Shown here piece by piece: positions 61,506 through 64,000 of a DNA stretch of 64,000 bases. The position numbers and the translations under genes were made by a program. Position 1 is the first letter of the stretch. Every line of letters starts with the position of its first letter. This DNA comes from Prosthecobacter dejongeii (GTDB lineage: Bacteria > Verrucomicrobiota > Verrucomicrobiia > Verrucomicrobiales > Verrucomicrobiaceae), in the NCBI RefSeq assembly GCF_014203045.1, contig NZ_JACHIF010000005.1, positions 1-64,000 on the forward strand, given 5' to 3'. The notes beneath the pieces were generated by a model. It did not search any database, was not told the origin of the DNA, and saw nothing but the letters and a program-made list of their open reading frames with translations.

Positions 61506-62879
61506 TCAAAGCTGCGAGCGGATGGGAATCATGATCCATTCCAGGAAACGATCCTTTAATGATCGAGCTTCGAAATCAGCCATGAGATAGGGTTTCGACT
61601 TTTGGAGGTCGTCACGGAAGATTTGATCCATGGCAGCGCCGAAGCCGATATCGTAGATGCTGATGTCGATCTCCTCATTGATCTGGGAGGAGCGGGGATC
61701 GAGATTGGAGGTTCCGAACATGGAGAAATGGCCGTCCACGACCATGGTCTTGGAGTGGACCATGGTGGGGCTGTATTGGTAAATCTTCACGCCTGCCTCC
61801 AGCAGCTTGCCATAACTTTCACTGCCGGCGGATTTCGTCGCGGGCTGGTCATTGTGCTTGCCGGGGATGAGGAGTTTTACATCCACACCACGTTGGGTAG
61901 CCTCTGCCAGGAGATGCACAAAGTCGTCGCTGGGGGTGCAGTAGGGGTTGGTGATGTAGATGCTCTTTTTCGCGGCTGCGATGGCCACGGCCTGGAGCAC
62001 GGGCATGGGGGCGACGGTGAACGCGCGGGAGGTGACGACCTGGGCCATGAGCGTGCCGACGGGTGGGAGTGCGGGGAAATGATCTGGCCCACTGAGCAGT
62101 TCCTCGGTGGCTTCTAACCAATGTTGCTGAAAGGCGGTCTGGAGTTTTGCCACGATGGGGCCTTCGAGCTGGCCATGAACCTCCCGCCAGTGATCGGCAG
62201 CATCAGCATTGCCCTGCCATTCATCGGCAAAACCGACGCCGCCGGTGAAGCCCATTTTTCCATCCACCACCATCACGCGGCGGTGGGTGCGCCGGTTGAT
62301 ACGGTCAAAGCGCAGGCCTTTGGCGGGGTGGTAGTAGGCCACCTGGCAGCCTGCATGACGGAGGCGATCAATCTCTTCATTCTTGAGGCCGATGCCGGAG
62401 CCGATGCCATCAATGAGGATGCGCACTTTCACGCCTTTGGCAGCCTGCTGGCAGAAGGCGTCCATGAACTGGGTACCGACCTTGCCGGAGTGGAAGATGA
62501 AGGCCTCGAAGTTGAGTGTCTTCTCGGCACTGCGGATGGCCTGGAGCATGGCGGGGAAGATGCCATTGCCATTGTGCAGGAGGGTGATCTTGTTGCCGCC
62601 GATGGGCACGGGATCCGCAATGGCATGGGCGGAGCCAAAAAACGCGGGGTCGGCCACGGCAAAGGTGTGCGGGGGGCGAAAGTCCATGACCTGCCGTTTG
62701 ACGAAGAGGATGCTGTAAATGACGAAGCCGACGAGGAGGAAGGCCAGCAGCTCCAGCCAACCGCGCACGGAGAGCTTTCCCCAGCGCCGCAGCAGTAGGT
62801 TAAAGTAGCCTTCCTTCAGGCGGGTACGCCGGTTTTTCTTCGGCGGGTCTGCGCTGGGGGCAGGCGGTTGGTCGCTCAT
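61506..62879 (-). CDS. Cardiolipin-synthase-like phospholipase D protein
   Basis: A 457-residue inner-membrane protein with one anchor helix (about 41-61) and two phospholipase D half-domains. The second HKD motif is canonical: His375, Lys377, Asp382 in VHSKTMVVDG. The first is His199, Arg201, Asp206 in THRRVMVVDG, with Arg in place of the usual Lys. Enzymes of this type join two phosphatidylglycerols into cardiolipin. Motifs NPYCTP and GTSNLD after the second HKD are family-typical. The short Pro/Lys-rich N-terminus is cytosolic. The gene converges with nothing and is preceded by the DoxX gene on the other strand. Confidence 0.92.
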   Translation of the reverse strand: MSDQPPAPSADPPKKNRRTRLKEGYFNLLLRRWGKLSVRGWLELLAFLLVGFVIYSILFVKRQVMDFRPPHTFAVADPAFFGSAHAIADPVPIGGNKITLLHNGNGIFPAMLQAIRSAEKTLNFEAFIFHSGKVGTQFMDAFCQQAAKGVKVRILIDGIGSGIGLKNEEIDRLRHAGCQVAYYHPAKGLRFDRINRRTHRRVMVVDGKMGFTGGVGFADEWQGNADAADHWREVHGQLEGPIVAKLQTAFQQHWLEATEELLSGPDHFPALPPVGTLMAQVVTSRAFTVAPMPVLQAVAIAAAKKSIYITNPYCTPSDDFVHLLAEATQRGVDVKLLIPGKHNDQPATKSAGSESYGKLLEAGVKIYQYSPTMVHSKTMVVDGHFSMFGTSNLDPRSSQINEEIDISIYDIGFGAAMDQIFRDDLQKSKPYLMADFEARSLKDRFLEWIMIPIRSQL

Positions 62880-63003
62880 GACCTTACATCGTGTGAAGGC
62901 TGCGAGTTGGTTGTGGCAACAGTGAAGTGGAAGGTGTTCTGTGAGACTTGGCCAAGAAGAGGGCCGTTTGGGTGAAACGAAACGTAACTGCGGAGGGGAT
63001 TTT

Positions 63004-63417
63004 ATGTTTATGAACCGAGTGTCTTTAAAAACGTTGTTTCGTCTTTTGTTAGGCCTGTTTTTTATCGCAGCGGGGGTGAATCATTTTTTAAATCCACAGG
63101 TGTATGTGGGGATGATACCTCCCTACCTGCCCTACCCAGAAGTGCTGAATCTAGTGAGTGGTGTGGCGGAGGTGGCGGGTGGTGTGGGCATCCTCATGCC
63201 CCGTTTTCGCAGGTGGGCAGGATGGGGGCTGTTGGCGCTGCTGGTGGCTATTTTCCCAGCGAATTTGCACTTAGCTCTGAATGGCTGGGCGGCTTACGAT
63301 ATCCCGCGTTGGGTGCTGTGGGCGCGGCTGCCGCTTCAGGGGGTGTTCATCGCCTGGGTGTATTGGACTTGTTTGGCAAAGGAGTGGCGGGACTTGCCAG
63401 GAGGCAAGACATCATGA
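63004..63417 (+). CDS. DoxX family membrane protein
   Basis: A 137-residue protein from ATG 63004, with GGAGGGG 8 bases upstream; the frame is open to 62941. Four hydrophobic helices and the motifs FIAAGVNHFLNP, GVAEVAGGVGIL and AIFPANLHLALNG fit the DoxX family of small inner-membrane proteins, which are linked to quinone or thiosulfate-related redox steps in some species. The substrate is unknown here. The next gene begins 12 bases later. Confidence 0.9.
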   Translation: MFMNRVSLKTLFRLLLGLFFIAAGVNHFLNPQVYVGMIPPYLPYPEVLNLVSGVAEVAGGVGILMPRFRRWAGWGLLALLVAIFPANLHLALNGWAAYDIPRWVLWARLPLQGVFIAWVYWTCLAKEWRDLPGGKTS

Positions 63418-63429
63418 TAAAAAGGCTGC

Positions 63430-64000
63430 ATGAATCTTTGGCGGCTGCTTTTCATCTGTGTGGGCATCTTTGGCACGGCCAGTGGCGCAGAGCCGTCTGA
63501 GCGACCAGCCATCCGTGTTTTGCTGGAGACGCTGCATCATCAGTCGCGACTGATCCCTGGCAGGAATTTTAGCCAGACCATCATGGCCCAGGTCCTGAAG
63601 GAGGAAGGGGCCGAGGTGGCCGAATCTCACCGGGTGGTGGAACGGGTGGAGGAGCTGACCGAGGCAGAGTTCGGAGCCTATGATTTGGTGATCATGAACG
63701 GGCGTTACTCGGGTGAGCGGCAGCCGGATACTTTTTCCCCAGAGGTGCTGAAGGCGCTGGATAACTATGTGATCCGTGGCGGTTACCTGCTGGTCATTTC
63801 AGGGGGCTCAGGGCTGAGCGGAGGGGTGAGTCTGCCTTTTTACAATCCGCTCACCAGCCGCTATGGTGTGGAGGTGCTGCCGGGGCCGGGCCGCACGGGG
63901 CGAGCGCTGACACCGACGTTGCGTGATCAGGAGCATCCTTTGGTCAGAGACATCGAGGTGCTGTATCCCTGCCATGGCACGACACTGAAGCTGACCAATC
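63430..64000 (+). CDS. Exported protein with a ThuA-like fold, 3' end cut
   Basis: ATG 63430 opens a frame that stays open to the end of the window (190 codons). A signal peptide (about 1-19, GTASGAEP) is followed by AIRVLLETLHHQSRLIPGRNF and then AEFGAYDLVIMNGRYSGERQP, LDNYVIRGGYLLVISGGSG and DQEHPLVRDIEVLYPCHG. Fold pattern and the Gly-rich turn resemble the ThuA/class-I-amidotransferase-like group that also opens the 1393-residue fusion protein at 8851. The C-terminal part lies outside the window. It starts 12 bases after the DoxX gene. Confidence 0.78.
   Translation, partial: MNLWRLLFICVGIFGTASGAEPSERPAIRVLLETLHHQSRLIPGRNFSQTIMAQVLKEEGAEVAESHRVVERVEELTEAEFGAYDLVIMNGRYSGERQPDTFSPEVLKALDNYVIRGGYLLVISGGSGLSGGVSLPFYNPLTSRYGVEVLPGPGRTGRALTPTLRDQEHPLVRDIEVLYPCHGTTLKLTN

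Overview
The window reads as chromosomal DNA of a bacterium from the phylum Verrucomicrobiota, probably close to Verrucomicrobiaceae (Prosthecobacter/Verrucomicrobium-like). The evidence is a complete Verru_Chthon pseudopilin cassette, two giant PVC-type c-type cytochromes fused to a putative dehydrogenase domain, several very large secreted Ig/Calx-beta proteins, a PEP-CTERM protein, and a ribonucleotide reductase whose small subunit has the class Ic (Mn/Fe) pattern known from Chlamydiae and relatives. No rRNA, tRNA or CRISPR array was seen. Both ends cut a gene.

Layout. 1-8.1 kb: a cut secreted protein, then four consecutive pseudopilin-like genes (a GspK-like giant plus GspH-, GspI- and GspJ-like partners) and a secreted protein. 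8.2-13.0 kb: Dps and a 1393-residue ThuA/SGNH/dehydrogenase/cytochrome c fusion. 13.6-16.1 kb: two secreted proteins built from modules resembling a segment of secretins. 16.1-17.7 kb (minus strand): a DNA-repair-type radical SAM protein with a small TIGR03643-like partner. 17.9-21.4 kb: a multi-Ig adhesin-like protein. 21.8-23.6 kb (minus): gatC-gatA. 23.7-30.8 kb: a 1568-residue FG-GAP/dehydrogenase/cytochrome c protein, a small membrane protein, a HigBA-type toxin-antitoxin pair with its operator, and an esterase-like hydrolase. 30.9-35.8 kb: a Calx-beta giant and a secreted unknown. 35.8-38.8 kb: an ATP-grasp-like protein, a stand-alone ovothiol-type methyltransferase and an SNase-like protein. 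38.8-40.3 kb (minus): M23 peptidase and secG with an Ala/Pro tail. 40.6-45.2 kb: nrdB-nrdA behind a promoter carrying two NrdR-box-like palindromes.

45.2-53.5 kb is a plastic accessory region: a 38-residue protein, a frameshifted DUF4062 gene, unknown proteins, a REP-associated tyrosine transposase (RAYT) bedded in its probable REP repeats (with 124-bp tandem units), a stop-interrupted antitoxin-like gene, and small secreted or membrane proteins. 53.6-64 kb: a PEP-CTERM protein, a von Willebrand A protein with four internal repeats, an alkyltransferase-like protein (Trp in place of the alkyl-accepting Cys), a DUF4336-like protein plus a decayed fragment of a second copy, a secreted DPRG-repeat protein, a cardiolipin-synthase-like phospholipase D, a DoxX protein and a cut secreted protein.

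The window mixes housekeeping functions (Glu/Asp-tRNA amidation, Sec export, dNTP synthesis, iron storage, DNA repair) with a large secretome typical of PVC bacteria. The least explained parts are the pseudopilin cassette, the secretin-module proteins, the ATP-grasp/ovothiol-methyltransferase pair and the REP/RAYT island.
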